From NCBI GenBank assembly GCA_937893735.1, contig CALBGD010000429.1, positions 1 through 7,748 of the forward strand: DNA of 7,748 bases. The letters are read 5' to 3'. Source of the DNA: an uncultured Clostridia bacterium (lineage in GTDB: Bacteria > Bacillota > Clostridia > Oscillospirales > Ruminococcaceae). The notes under the pieces are model-generated. The model did no database searches. It was not told the DNA's origin and saw only the letters and a list, made by a program, of their open reading frames with translations. A program made the translations under genes and the position numbers. Positions 1 through 7,748 of this stretch are shown here, in pieces (position 1 is the first letter of the stretch; each line of letters starts with the position of its first letter).

Positions 1-1719
1 GATTCCCTCGCCATGCTGGAGGGCGACGGCAGGGAGATAGAGGTCAACGGCAGATGGTACATCGCCAAGGCGATCCCGCTGGAGCGCGGAGCGGCTCTCA
101 CGGAGTCCCGCGGGAGGAAAGGTAAGCGCGGCGAGGCTCAGGACAGCGAGGAAGTAAGCGTCCTGTTCTTCGAGGATATCACCAGCCTGAAGGACTTGCA
201 GGACGAGCACCGCAAGTCAAAGCCGGTGGTTGCGATAATCTCTGTGGACAACTACGATGAGACCGTCGGCAACAACCGCGAGAGTGAAAAGACCATCATC
301 AGCGCGCAGATAGACAAGCTGCTGGAGAATTACTTCTCGCAGAAGAACGCCGTGCTGAGAAAGATCTCCGGCGACAAGTTCATCGTTGTCCTCGAGGACA
401 GATATGTACAGGAAATGGCGGACGAGCGCGTGAAGCTCCTTGAAGAGGTACGCCAGAATATAAAGCTAAACGACCGCACCCCCGTGACGCTTTCGATAGG
501 CGTGGGCAGAACGGCGTTCACCCTCGCGGAGAGCGAGAGCTACGCATGGGAGGCGCTCAACAAGGCGATAGGCAGAGGCGGCGATCAGGCGGTGATACGC
601 AACGGCGCCGGCTATGACTACTTCGGCGCGGAAACCCAGCGCACCGAGCGCAACAGCGGCAGCGTCCGCACCAGAATAACCGCCGACCGCATAAAGGCGC
701 TGATGAACTCCGCAGACAAGGTGTACATAATGGGACACAGCTACGGGGACTACGACAGCGTTGGCGCGGCGATAGGGCTTGCTGCGTCGCTCCGGCGCAT
801 GGGCAAGGACGCCTACGCCTGCATAAGCCGCGAGCTGGATTCCAGCGGGAACCGCAGGAACCTTTCGGAGAACCTCCTCCAGCGCTTCGACAGACCCGAG
901 GACGAGCCGCAGCTCTATGAGCCGGGGCTGTTCCTTGAGCCAAAGGTGGCGGCTCTGAGGTTCAACGAGAACTCTCTGCTGTTCATCGTTGACACCCACA
1001 TCGAGAAAAAGGTCGAGAGCCGGGAGCTCTACGAAAAGGCGGACCCGAGCCACATCGTCGTGATAGACCACCACCGCAAGGCGGACAACGAGATACAGGC
1101 AGCGATAAGCTGGGTGGACCCCAACGCTTCCTCCGCTTCGGAAATGGTCACGGACCTGATCCAGTACTTCGGCGACGCGGGTAAGCTCCAGCCGCTGGAG
1201 GCTGAGGCTCTGCTGGCGGGGATCACCCTCGACACCAAGGATTTCGTTATGCGCACAGGCGAGGCAACGTTCGAGGCCGCCGCGCGGCTCAAAAAGTGCG
1301 GAGCCAACACGATACTCGTCAAGGAGCTTTTCGCGACCTCCAAGGAGGACAGGATACACAAGTCGCAGGTGGTTGCAAAGGCGTATTTCCTGCGCGGCTT
1401 CGCGGTTTCCATCGTGGAGGAGAGTTTCAGCAATATCCGCGTGGTATGCTCGCAGGCGGCTGACGAAATGCTCAACATCACCGGCGTTGACGCCTCTGTG
1501 ACCGTTTATCCGATTGAAAACGGCTGGAGTTACAGCGCGCGTTCCCTTGGAAAGGTGAACGTTCAGGTGCTGATGGAGAACATAGGCAACAAGAAGGACG
1601 ACGGCGGCGGTCATCTCACGATGGCCGGCGCACAGCTCTACAACATATCTAAGGAAGAGGCAGTGCAGAAGCTCGAGGACGCGATCGAGAGCTACTACAA
1701 CAATCTGCCGCAGGAATAA
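1..1719 (+). CDS. gdpP: Cyclic-di-AMP phosphodiesterase GdpP (DHH/DHHA1 family), 5' end cut by window edge
   Basis: GdpP is a membrane-bound enzyme that hydrolyses c-di-AMP to pApA. The frame is open to base 1, and the ATG at 13 is probably internal: it has no ribosome-binding site, and the family is about 650-660 residues against 568 here. The two N-terminal membrane helices and most of the PAS domain should therefore lie left of the window. Numbering from the ATG at 13, the end of the PAS domain runs to about residue 60. A degenerate GGDEF domain follows, with SGDKF at 119-123 in place of GGDEF. The DHH domain keeps the expected metal ligands: H242, D246 and D248 in the GHSYGDYD motif, D327, D352-H353-H354 and D407. 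DHHA1 carries GGGH at 531-534. The catalytic core looks intact. A basic 23-residue insertion (25-47) sits between the last two PAS strands. The gene is followed 13 nt later by rplI, the usual Firmicutes order. Confidence 0.95.
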   Translation, partial: DSLAMLEGDGREIEVNGRWYIAKAIPLERGAALTESRGRKGKRGEAQDSEEVSVLFFEDITSLKDLQDEHRKSKPVVAIISVDNYDETVGNNRESEKTIISAQIDKLLENYFSQKNAVLRKISGDKFIVVLEDRYVQEMADERVKLLEEVRQNIKLNDRTPVTLSIGVGRTAFTLAESESYAWEALNKAIGRGGDQAVIRNGAGYDYFGAETQRTERNSGSVRTRITADRIKALMNSADKVYIMGHSYGDYDSVGAAIGLAASLRRMGKDAYACISRELDSSGNRRNLSENLLQRFDRPEDEPQLYEPGLFLEPKVAALRFNENSLLFIVDTHIEKKVESRELYEKADPSHIVVIDHHRKADNEIQAAISWVDPNASSASEMVTDLIQYFGDAGKLQPLEAEALLAGITLDTKDFVMRTGEATFEAAARLKKCGANTILVKELFATSKEDRIHKSQVVAKAYFLRGFAVSIVEESFSNIRVVCSQAADEMLNITGVDASVTVYPIENGWSYSARSLGKVNVQVLMENIGNKKDDGGGHLTMAGAQLYNISKEEAVQKLEDAIESYYNNLPQE

Positions 1720-1732
1720 GGAGGAAAACACA

Positions 1733-2179
1733 ATGAAGGTAATTCTGCTTCAGGACGTTAAGGGCACAGGCAAGAAGGGCGAGGTCAAGGAAGTCAAGGA
1801 CGGCTACGGCGTAAACTTCCTTATTAAAAAGGGACTCGCGCAGGAGGCTTCCGCAAAGAACCTGAACCTGCTTCAGGGTCAGAAGGACTCCGCACAGCAC
1901 AAGATAGACGTTGACGTGGCAAACGCCAAGGAGATCGCAGAGAAGCTGAAGGACAAGAAGATCACCGTAAAGGCTAAGGCAGGTCAGAACGGCAGACTGT
2001 TCGGCACCGTGACCTCCAAGGAGGTCTCCGCGGCTATCAAGCAGGAGATCGGCTGCGACGTTGACAAGAAGAAGATCGTGCTTAACCTCAAGATAGAGGG
2101 CTTCGGAGATTTCGCGGCTGAGGCAAAGCTGTACGCGGGCGTTTCCGCAAAGTTCACAGTAAGCGTAGTCGAGGGCTGA
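1733..2179 (+). CDS. rplI: 50S ribosomal protein L9
   Basis: This is bacterial ribosomal protein L9 (bL9), which binds 23S rRNA at the base of the L1 stalk and helps maintain the reading frame. Its 148 residues match the family's usual length. The N-terminal rRNA-binding domain begins [18 protein letters not shown] and continues with [15 protein letters not shown], a variant of the common GYARNFLIPKGLA. A charged connecting helix (about 41-75) leads to the C-terminal domain, which contains [12 protein letters not shown]. The start is fixed by a perfect AAGGAGG at 1718-1724, 8 nt before the ATG, which overlaps the gdpP stop codon. This is the strongest ribosome-binding site in the window, as expected for an abundant ribosomal protein. 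It is probably co-transcribed with gdpP and dnaB. Confidence 0.97.
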   Translation: MKVILLQDVKGTGKKGEVKEVKDGYGVNFLIKKGLAQEASAKNLNLLQGQKDSAQHKIDVDVANAKEIAEKLKDKKITVKAKAGQNGRLFGTVTSKEVSAAIKQEIGCDVDKKKIVLNLKIEGFGDFAAEAKLYAGVSAKFTVSVVEG

Positions 2180-2180
2180 T

Positions 2181-3542
2181 ATGGCGGAGTATGACCTCTC
2201 CGGTATAAATATCCCGTACAATCTCGACGCGGAGCAGTCGGTGCTGGGCGCTGTCCTCATGAGCAGCGACGTTATGAACGACCTTGTGTCGGTGCTCCAG
2301 CCGGAGTATTTCTACGCGGATATAAACCGGAACGTGTTCGGCGTAATGCTGAATATGTTCCTTGCCAACGACAGGATAGACATCGTCACCGTCCTTGAAG
2401 CGACCATGCGTCAGGGAGTTTTCGAAACGGTGGAGCAGGGCAAGGAGTACCTCACCCGCATAATGCAGGCGGTTCCGAGCATTTCCTCCGTTGAGAAGTA
2501 CGCGGCGATAGTCACCGACAAGTACATGGCGCGCAGCCTTATTTTCGCCGCCAAGGACATAATCGACGCGGCAAACGAGGGCGCGGAGGACGCGAACACC
2601 CTGATAGATTTCGCGGAGCAGAAGATCTTCGATATCCGCAACGGCACAGATGTCAAGGGACTTACGCACATCAGCGGCATAGTCCTCGAGAACATGAACG
2701 CCATCAACGAGCTGTACAAAAAAGCGCGCAGCGGCAATGGTCCCAGCATAACGGGACTTTCCACGCTGTACCGCGAGCTCGACAAGCGAATATACGGACT
2801 CAACCGCTCCGACCTGATAATCCTCGCGGCGCGTCCCGGTATGGGTAAGACCTCGTTTGCAATGAACATCGCAACGAATGTCGGAAAGAAATATCCGGAC
2901 AAGTCGATAGCCGTGTTCAGCCTTGAAATGTCCAAGGAACAGATCGTAAACCGTATGATAAGCAGCGAGGCGTCGCTGACTTCGGAAAGCATGAAAACCG
3001 GCGATATCCCGGAGGAAAAGTGGAAGGACATCGGCAGGGCTGCGGACGTTCTCTCCAGGCTGAACATCTACATTGACGACACCACGGGCGGCGCCACCGT
3101 CGCGGCTATGAAGGCGAAGCTCCGCAGAATGAAGAATCTCGGGCTGGTGGTCATCGACTACTTACAGCTCATGACCTCCAACAAGAACTACAACGGAAAC
3201 CGCGTTGTGGAGATCTCCGAGATAACGCGAAATCTGAAGATAATGGCAAAGGAGCTGAACGTTCCGGTCATCACGCTGTCGCAGCTTGCGAGAGGTCCCG
3301 AGCAGCGCCCGGACAAGCGCCCCATGCTTTCCGACCTGCGTGAATCCGGCTCTATCGAGCAGGACGCGGACATCGTAATGTTCCTCTACCGCAACGCGTA
3401 CTACGACAAGACCGACCCGAATGTAAATTCCTGCGAATGCATCGTCGCAAAGAACCGTCATGGCGAAACCGGAACCGTTCCGCTCGGCTGGGACGGAGAA
3501 TACACACGCTTCACAAACGCGGAGTTCCGCAGTGAGCAGTAA
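2181..3542 (+). CDS. dnaB: Replicative DNA helicase DnaB
   Basis: This is the hexameric replicative helicase that unwinds DNA at the fork (called DnaC in Bacillus). At 453 residues it is full length. The N-terminal domain starts with PYNLDAEQSVLGAVLM (12-27), and a linker follows around 150-190 (ending in ITGLSTLYRELDKRIYGL). The RecA-like C-terminal domain has Walker A ARPGMGKTS (217-225, K223), SLEMS, Walker B VVIDYLQL (D326), the sensor motif TLSQLARG (Q368) and the conserved DLRESGSIEQDADIV block. The arginine-finger pair appears as K424 and R426 in AKNRHG. The motif after Q368 reads ARGPEQRP where SRxVExR is more usual, a mild variation. There is no intein in the P-loop. The ATG comes one base after the rplI stop and the only upstream purine stretch (GAGGG, 2171-2175) lies inside rplI, so translation is probably coupled. 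Confidence 0.97.
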   Translation: MAEYDLSGINIPYNLDAEQSVLGAVLMSSDVMNDLVSVLQPEYFYADINRNVFGVMLNMFLANDRIDIVTVLEATMRQGVFETVEQGKEYLTRIMQAVPSISSVEKYAAIVTDKYMARSLIFAAKDIIDAANEGAEDANTLIDFAEQKIFDIRNGTDVKGLTHISGIVLENMNAINELYKKARSGNGPSITGLSTLYRELDKRIYGLNRSDLIILAARPGMGKTSFAMNIATNVGKKYPDKSIAVFSLEMSKEQIVNRMISSEASLTSESMKTGDIPEEKWKDIGRAADVLSRLNIYIDDTTGGATVAAMKAKLRRMKNLGLVVIDYLQLMTSNKNYNGNRVVEISEITRNLKIMAKELNVPVITLSQLARGPEQRPDKRPMLSDLRESGSIEQDADIVMFLYRNAYYDKTDPNVNSCECIVAKNRHGETGTVPLGWDGEYTRFTNAEFRSEQ

Positions 3543-3553
3543 CGAGGTCTGCA

Positions 3554-4522
3554 ATGGACTTTCTTGAAAAGATAAGGTCGGCGGTGTCCGACTACAAAAT
3601 GTTACAGAGGGGTGACGCCGTGGTTGCCGCGCTTTCCGGCGGGGCGGACAGCGTTTCCCTGCTTTATGCGCTGAACGAGCTCTCGGGGGAGCTTGGCATA
3701 ACCGTTTCGGCGTGCCACATCAACCATCACCTCCGGGGTGAGGAGAGCGACGGCGATATGCGCTTCTGTCAGGAGATGTGCTCCCGGCTGGGTATCCCGC
3801 TTTTCGTTCGGGAGGCGGAGGTAGGCTCCATGCAGCAGAAACACGAGAGCCTCGAGGAATGCGCCCGCCGCGTGCGGTACGATTTCTTCGCGGAGGTGTC
3901 CGCAGGGAAGAAGTTAGCCACCGCTCACAGCTCGAACGACTGCGCGGAAACAGTTCTGCTGAACCTCATGCGCGGCACCGGGCTCAAAGGTCTGTGCGGC
4001 GTCCCGCCGGTACGCGGGAATATCGTGCGCCCGCTGATATACTGCACCCGCGCCGATGTGGAGGAATACTGCAATAGCCGGGGTCTGTCGTGGGTCACGG
4101 ACAAAACGAACCTCTGCGACGATTACACACGGAATAAAATACGGCATATAATACTCCCGGAAATGCTGAAAATAAACGGCTCCCTGTTCTCCACGATGAA
4201 CCGCATGGAAAAAAGCCTGCGCGAGGACAGCGATTTTCTGGAGGATATGGCGCGGCAGGCGCTTGAATCCGCGAGAAAGCCCGGGGGCTACGATTCCGCA
4301 GAGCTGGCGAAGCTCCCGAAGCCGGTTCAGAGCCGCGCGATAAAGCTCATCTTCTTCGCAGGAGGAATAGAGCCCAGCGCGCTGCGGATAAACACCGCCG
4401 CTGATATCCTCGCCGCCGGGCGCGGGAAATTCAATCCCTGCCGCGGAAAATTCTTCGTGGTGAAGCGAGGCACTGCTTACATCGAGGAGGCGGAGCAGCA
4501 CTACCGCAAGCATGAAGCCTAG
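3554..4522 (+). CDS. tilS: tRNA(Ile)-lysidine synthetase TilS, short form
   Basis: TilS attaches lysine to C34 of the CAU-anticodon tRNA-Ile using ATP, which changes its decoding from AUG to AUA. The N-terminal PP-loop ATPase domain shows SGGADS (28-33), CHINHHLRGEES (54-65), EECARRVRYDFF, and AHSSNDCAETVL, where H125 and D129 match the catalytic His/Asp pair of the family. The tRNA-contact motif DKTNLCDDYTRNKIR spans 183-197. The C-terminal part ends after a first helical/beta subdomain (about 210-322). At 322 residues it is about 110-150 shorter than E. coli or Bacillus TilS and close to the Aquifex short form, so the second C-terminal domain appears to be absent. There is no sign of a frameshift: sequence after the TAG is AT-rich and non-coding. 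The ATG follows GAGG at 3544-3547. ATA codons are common in this window, so lysidine decoding should matter to this cell. Confidence 0.94.
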   Translation: MDFLEKIRSAVSDYKMLQRGDAVVAALSGGADSVSLLYALNELSGELGITVSACHINHHLRGEESDGDMRFCQEMCSRLGIPLFVREAEVGSMQQKHESLEECARRVRYDFFAEVSAGKKLATAHSSNDCAETVLLNLMRGTGLKGLCGVPPVRGNIVRPLIYCTRADVEEYCNSRGLSWVTDKTNLCDDYTRNKIRHIILPEMLKINGSLFSTMNRMEKSLREDSDFLEDMARQALESARKPGGYDSAELAKLPKPVQSRAIKLIFFAGGIEPSALRINTAADILAAGRGKFNPCRGKFFVVKRGTAYIEEAEQHYRKHEA

Positions 4523-4580
4523 TTTTTCGACAAACGGCGGTTTCTGTATCAAATTTTCAGCAAATATTCACCGAAATTAT

Positions 4581-4609
4581 TTGCATTTTGTTTCAAAGTG
4601 TGGTATAAT
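4581..4609 (+). promoter_or_regulatory. Predicted housekeeping-sigma promoter for ftsH
   Basis: A perfect TATAAT -10 box (4604-4609) is preceded by TGG (4601-4603), an extended -10 element. A weak -35, TTGCAT, lies at 4581-4586 with an ideal 17-nt spacer. Transcription should begin near 4615-4617, giving a leader of about 95 nt. The extended -10 probably compensates for the poor -35, which matches TTGACA at only three positions. It is the only good promoter match in the gap. Confidence 0.8.
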
Positions 4610-4614
4610 ATTTT

Positions 4615-4636
4615 TTGTCCGAATAAAAGGGGACAA
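4615..4636 (+). repeat. Inverted repeat at the presumed ftsH transcript start
   Basis: TTGTCC (4615-4620) and GGACAA (4631-4636) form a perfect 6-bp stem around a 10-nt loop. It sits on the predicted start of transcription, so it could be a hairpin at the 5' end of the transcript, which often protects mRNA from decay, or a DNA operator. The short stem could also arise by chance. Confidence 0.4.
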
Positions 4637-4651
4637 TTATATCATCTTACT

Positions 4652-4671
4652 ATTAAGATCCACCTCTTAAT
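4652..4671 (+). repeat. Second inverted repeat in the ftsH leader
   Basis: ATTAAGA (4652-4658) and TCTTAAT (4665-4671) form a perfect 7-bp, AT-rich stem with the 6-nt loop TCCACC. The loop and the adjoining right arm contain CACCTC, similar to an anti-Shine-Dalgarno sequence, and CCTC could make four pairs with GAGG at 4682-4685. It may be leader structure or a regulator site; its function is unknown. Confidence 0.4.
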
Positions 4672-4690
4672 TATAAAATCCGAGGAGTAA

Positions 4691-4702
4691 TTTCCGGAAA
4701 GG
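4691..4702 (+). promoter_or_regulatory. ftsH ribosome-binding site overlapping a palindrome
   Basis: AAAGG (4698-4702) lies 8 nt before the ATG at 4711 and supports that start. It overlaps the perfect 10-bp palindrome TTTCCGGAAA (4691-4700). A second purine stretch, GAGGAG at 4682-4687, is too far upstream (23 nt) to serve this start directly. Confidence 0.65.
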
Positions 4703-4710
4703 CGGTATTA

Positions 4711-6735
<2,025 letters not shown>

Positions 6736-6751
6736 ATAAGATAAAGATACT

Positions 6752-6776
6752 GAGCCGCCCGCTTCCCGGGCGGCTC
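6752..6776 (+). terminator. Strong hairpin after ftsH, likely partial terminator
   Basis: GAGCCGCCCG (6752-6761) and CGGGCGGCTC (6767-6776) form a perfect 10-bp stem with eight G:C pairs and a 5-nt loop (CTTCC). It begins 16 nt after the ftsH stop. The following bases, TTGGTGTG, are a poor U-tract, and an A-run comes next. Termination may therefore be weak, or the structure may mainly protect the 3' end of the ftsH message. The next gene begins 25 nt later with no promoter visible in between. Confidence 0.65.
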
Positions 6777-6801
6777 TTGGTGTGAAAAAAAGGAGAATAA
6801 T

Positions 6802-7224
6802 ATGGAGCTTGAATTTAAGGACGTGGCTCCCTCGCTGGAGGAATACAAGGAAATGCGCCGGCTGGTTAATTTCATGCCGCTTTCCGACCGTATTTGCAGG
6901 AACGTGCTGAACAACGCGTTTCACATCACAACTGTGCGCGACAACGGCAGGTGCGTGGGAATGATTCGTGTGCTTTCCGAGGGCGGCTACGCAAATTTCA
7001 TCACGGACGTGATAGTTATTCCTGAGTACCAGCACCAGGGAATCGGCAAGCAGATGATGCACCGCACGATGGATTATCTCTATTCCACGCTGGAGCCGGG
7101 GGAGAAGATAGTGGTTTACCTGATGTCCGCAAAGGAGCGCGAGCCGTTTTACAGGCAGTTCGGATTCCGCGACAGACCCAACGAGCTGCTTGGCGCGGGA
7201 ATGAGCCAGTGGCTGGAAAAATAG
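6802..7224 (+). CDS. GNAT-family N-acetyltransferase
   Basis: This is a small single-domain acetyltransferase of 140 residues that should transfer an acetyl group from acetyl-CoA to an amine. The substrate cannot be read from the sequence. The acetyl-CoA-binding motif A follows beta strand 4 (FITDVIVIP, 66-74) and reads QHQGIG at 77-82, fitting the Q/RxxGxG/A consensus. The later part contains the typical beta5 and FYRQFGF segment (about 115-121), where the aromatic FY precedes the terminal strands. A good AGGAG (6791-6795) lies 6 nt before the ATG. The gene is 66 nt downstream of ftsH, past the hairpin, and has no recognisable promoter, so it is probably expressed by readthrough. Composition resembles the neighbouring genes, with no sign of recent transfer. 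Confidence 0.88.
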   Translation: MELEFKDVAPSLEEYKEMRRLVNFMPLSDRICRNVLNNAFHITTVRDNGRCVGMIRVLSEGGYANFITDVIVIPEYQHQGIGKQMMHRTMDYLYSTLEPGEKIVVYLMSAKEREPFYRQFGFRDRPNELLGAGMSQWLEK

Positions 7225-7245
7225 TCAATCCATTCATGAAAGGTG

Positions 7246-7269
7246 TACGCAAAGTGAAAATTTTGTGTA
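7246..7269 (+). repeat. AT-rich inverted repeat after the acetyltransferase gene
   Basis: TACGCAAA (7246-7253) and TTTGTGTA (7262-7269) can form an 8-bp stem with one G-U pair and an 8-nt loop. It starts 22 nt after the acetyltransferase stop. There is no U-tract after it, so a role as terminator is doubtful. It could instead be an upstream element of the next promoter. Confidence 0.3.
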
Positions 7270-7295
7270 AGTAATCGTCTAATTCACGAATGATG

Positions 7296-7324
7296 TTGAC
7301 ATCGCCCGAGTAATATGGTAGAAT
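7296..7324 (+). promoter_or_regulatory. Predicted strong housekeeping-sigma promoter for the zinc-ribbon gene
   Basis: TTGACA (7296-7301, perfect -35) and TAGAAT (7319-7324, one mismatch from TATAAT) are separated by exactly 17 nt. TGG at 7316-7318 forms an extended -10. This is the best promoter in the window. Transcription should begin near 7331, leaving a leader of about 85 nt before the ATG at 7416. Confidence 0.88.
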
Positions 7325-7332
7325 GAAGATGA

Positions 7333-7358
7333 TACATAAGCAGTGATTCTGCTGTGTA
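7333..7358 (+). repeat. Hairpin at the presumed 5' end of the zinc-ribbon transcript
   Basis: AGCAG (7339-7343) pairs with CTGCT (7349-7353) around a 5-nt loop. Beyond a small 2x1 internal loop, TACA (7333-7336) pairs with TGTA (7355-7358). The structure begins within a few bases of the predicted transcription start and may stabilise the 5' end of the mRNA. Confidence 0.45.
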
Positions 7359-7369
7359 AAATAGTATGC

Positions 7370-7392
7370 CACAGGCTTCTGGTTGACCTGTG
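7370..7392 (+). repeat. Second inverted repeat in the zinc-ribbon leader
   Basis: CACAGG (7370-7375) and CCTGTG (7387-7392) form a perfect 6-bp stem with an 11-nt loop, 23 nt upstream of the start codon. It lacks a following U-tract, so it is not a terminator. It could be leader structure or a binding site; its function is unknown. Confidence 0.4.
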
Positions 7393-7415
7393 AAGAGAAG
7401 AAATGAGGTTTTTAT

Positions 7416-7748
7416 ATGCAGAGAGTATGCCCCAAGTGCAACACACTGGTTACAGGTGAAGGTTCCTTCTGTCCGTCATGCGGCGAGCCGCTTCCCGCGG
7501 CTGTTCAGCTTGACAAGGCTCCGCAGACCGCTCCTATGAGCACCGACCCTATCCCGAATTACGGCGCCCAGCAGGGCAATCCGAACCCCGGATATTCCGC
7601 ACCGCAGCCCGGGACCATTCCCACCAGCGGGACTTCCAGCACACAGTACAATAACAATACCCAGTTCAACAATAATGTTCAGCCGGTGAACGATACTCCC
7701 ATGACGCTCGGTCAGTGGGTCGGCACGATAATCCTTACCACATGGTTC
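7416..7748 (+). CDS. Zinc-ribbon protein with probable membrane segment, 3' end cut by window edge
   Basis: The frame is open from the ATG at 7416 to the last base, giving 111 residues and no stop. GAGG at 7405-7408 supports the start. A zinc ribbon at the N-terminus has two CxxC knuckles, C5-C8 (CPKC) and C19-C22 (CPSCG). A Pro/Gln/Asn/Ser/Thr-rich low-complexity linker runs from about 24 to 95 and should be disordered. From 96 the sequence turns hydrophobic (MTLGQWVGTIIL), which looks like the start of a membrane helix. This architecture of ribbon, flexible linker and C-terminal membrane segments is common in Clostridia proteins of unknown function. I infer a small membrane-anchored protein with a cytosolic zinc ribbon; no specific role can be given. 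It has its own strong promoter and is likely a separate transcription unit. Confidence 0.85.
   Translation, partial: MQRVCPKCNTLVTGEGSFCPSCGEPLPAAVQLDKAPQTAPMSTDPIPNYGAQQGNPNPGYSAPQPGTIPTSGTSSTQYNNNTQFNNNVQPVNDTPMTLGQWVGTIILTTWF

Larger units (their letters stand above)
4523..4710 (+). other. AT-rich intergenic region between tilS and ftsH
   Basis: This 188-nt stretch is much richer in A+T than the genes around it and holds no plausible small ORF. It contains the ftsH promoter (4581-4609), two inverted repeats in the presumed leader (4615-4636 and 4652-4671) and the ftsH ribosome-binding site. No intrinsic terminator for the upstream operon is visible between 4523 and 4580, so some readthrough from tilS into ftsH is likely. 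No CIRCE element or CtsR heptad repeat was recognised, so I see no sequence evidence for classical heat-shock repression. Confidence 0.8.
7225..7415 (+). other. AT-rich intergenic region before the zinc-ribbon gene
   Basis: This 191-nt stretch contains no convincing gene. It holds a weak inverted repeat (7246-7269), two copies of a near-palindromic 9-mer (ATTCATGAA at 7232-7240 and ATTCACGAA at 7282-7290, 50 nt apart), a near-consensus promoter (7296-7324) and a leader with two small inverted repeats. Only very short reading frames occur, of 12, 7 and 6 codons, none with a ribosome-binding site. Confidence 0.8.

Noticed and set aside
466..1731. 421-codon open frame on the minus strand opposite gdpP
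   Set aside because: It lies wholly opposite a gene with intact catalytic motifs, begins with GTG and shows no recognisable domain. Long antisense frames are expected in GC-rich genes with biased codon use.
2181..3542. Possible intein or phage-type dnaB
   Set aside because: The P-loop is uninterrupted, the length is normal and the gene sits in the chromosomal rplI-dnaB context, so this is the host helicase.
3778..4077. 99-codon plus-strand frame inside tilS
   Set aside because: It is an Arg/Gly/Pro-rich out-of-frame reading of tilS, with no ribosome-binding site and no domain.
4615..4710. Possible riboswitch in the ftsH leader
   Set aside because: The leader is short, has only simple hairpins, and shows none of the conserved cores of known riboswitch classes, including the ydaO-type c-di-AMP riboswitch.
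7236..7274. 12-codon frame after the acetyltransferase gene
   Set aside because: No ribosome-binding site precedes it, and it lies upstream of the predicted transcription start of the next gene. A chance short frame is the simplest reading.
7366..7386. 6-codon upstream frame in the zinc-ribbon leader, considered as a leader peptide
   Set aside because: It has no ribosome-binding site, no run of one amino acid and no terminator/antiterminator pair, so there is no basis for attenuation.

Overview
The window reads as a chromosomal housekeeping segment of a Gram-positive anaerobe of the class Clostridia, most likely Oscillospirales/Ruminococcaceae. That assignment is inferred from three things: the gdpP-rplI-dnaB gene order typical of Firmicutes, the GC-rich coding with frequent ATA and AGA codons set against AT-rich intergenic gaps, and the style of the proteins (a clostridial FtsH and a zinc-ribbon membrane protein with a Pro/Gln/Asn linker). 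All genes lie on the plus strand. I see no mobile element, CRISPR array, tRNA, rRNA or phage gene.

Region 1 (1-4522) is a tight run of four genes. The C-terminal part of the c-di-AMP phosphodiesterase GdpP is cut by the left edge. It is followed by rplI (ribosomal protein L9), dnaB (replicative helicase) and tilS (tRNA-Ile lysidine synthetase), with gaps of 13, 1 and 11 nt. These genes are probably co-transcribed from a promoter left of the window. They cover nucleotide second-messenger turnover, the ribosome, replication and tRNA decoding.

Region 2 (4523-6801) opens with a 188-nt AT-rich gap. It carries a good extended -10 promoter and a leader with two small inverted repeats and a palindrome at the ribosome-binding site. 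ftsH, the membrane AAA+ zinc protease, follows. After ftsH comes a strong GC-rich hairpin with almost no U-tract. A small GNAT acetyltransferase gene starts just beyond it and has no visible promoter of its own, so it probably depends on readthrough from ftsH.

Region 3 (7225-7748) is a second AT-rich gap with a near-consensus promoter (TTGACA, 17-nt spacer, TAGAAT, TG extension) and a leader with two small inverted repeats. It leads into a zinc-ribbon protein whose probable membrane segment is cut by the right edge.

I found no convincing undescribed system. The points most worth a second look are the joining of the gdpP-rplI-dnaB and tilS-ftsH blocks without the hpt gene usually found between tilS and ftsH, the short TilS, and the similar architecture of the two promoters and their leaders.
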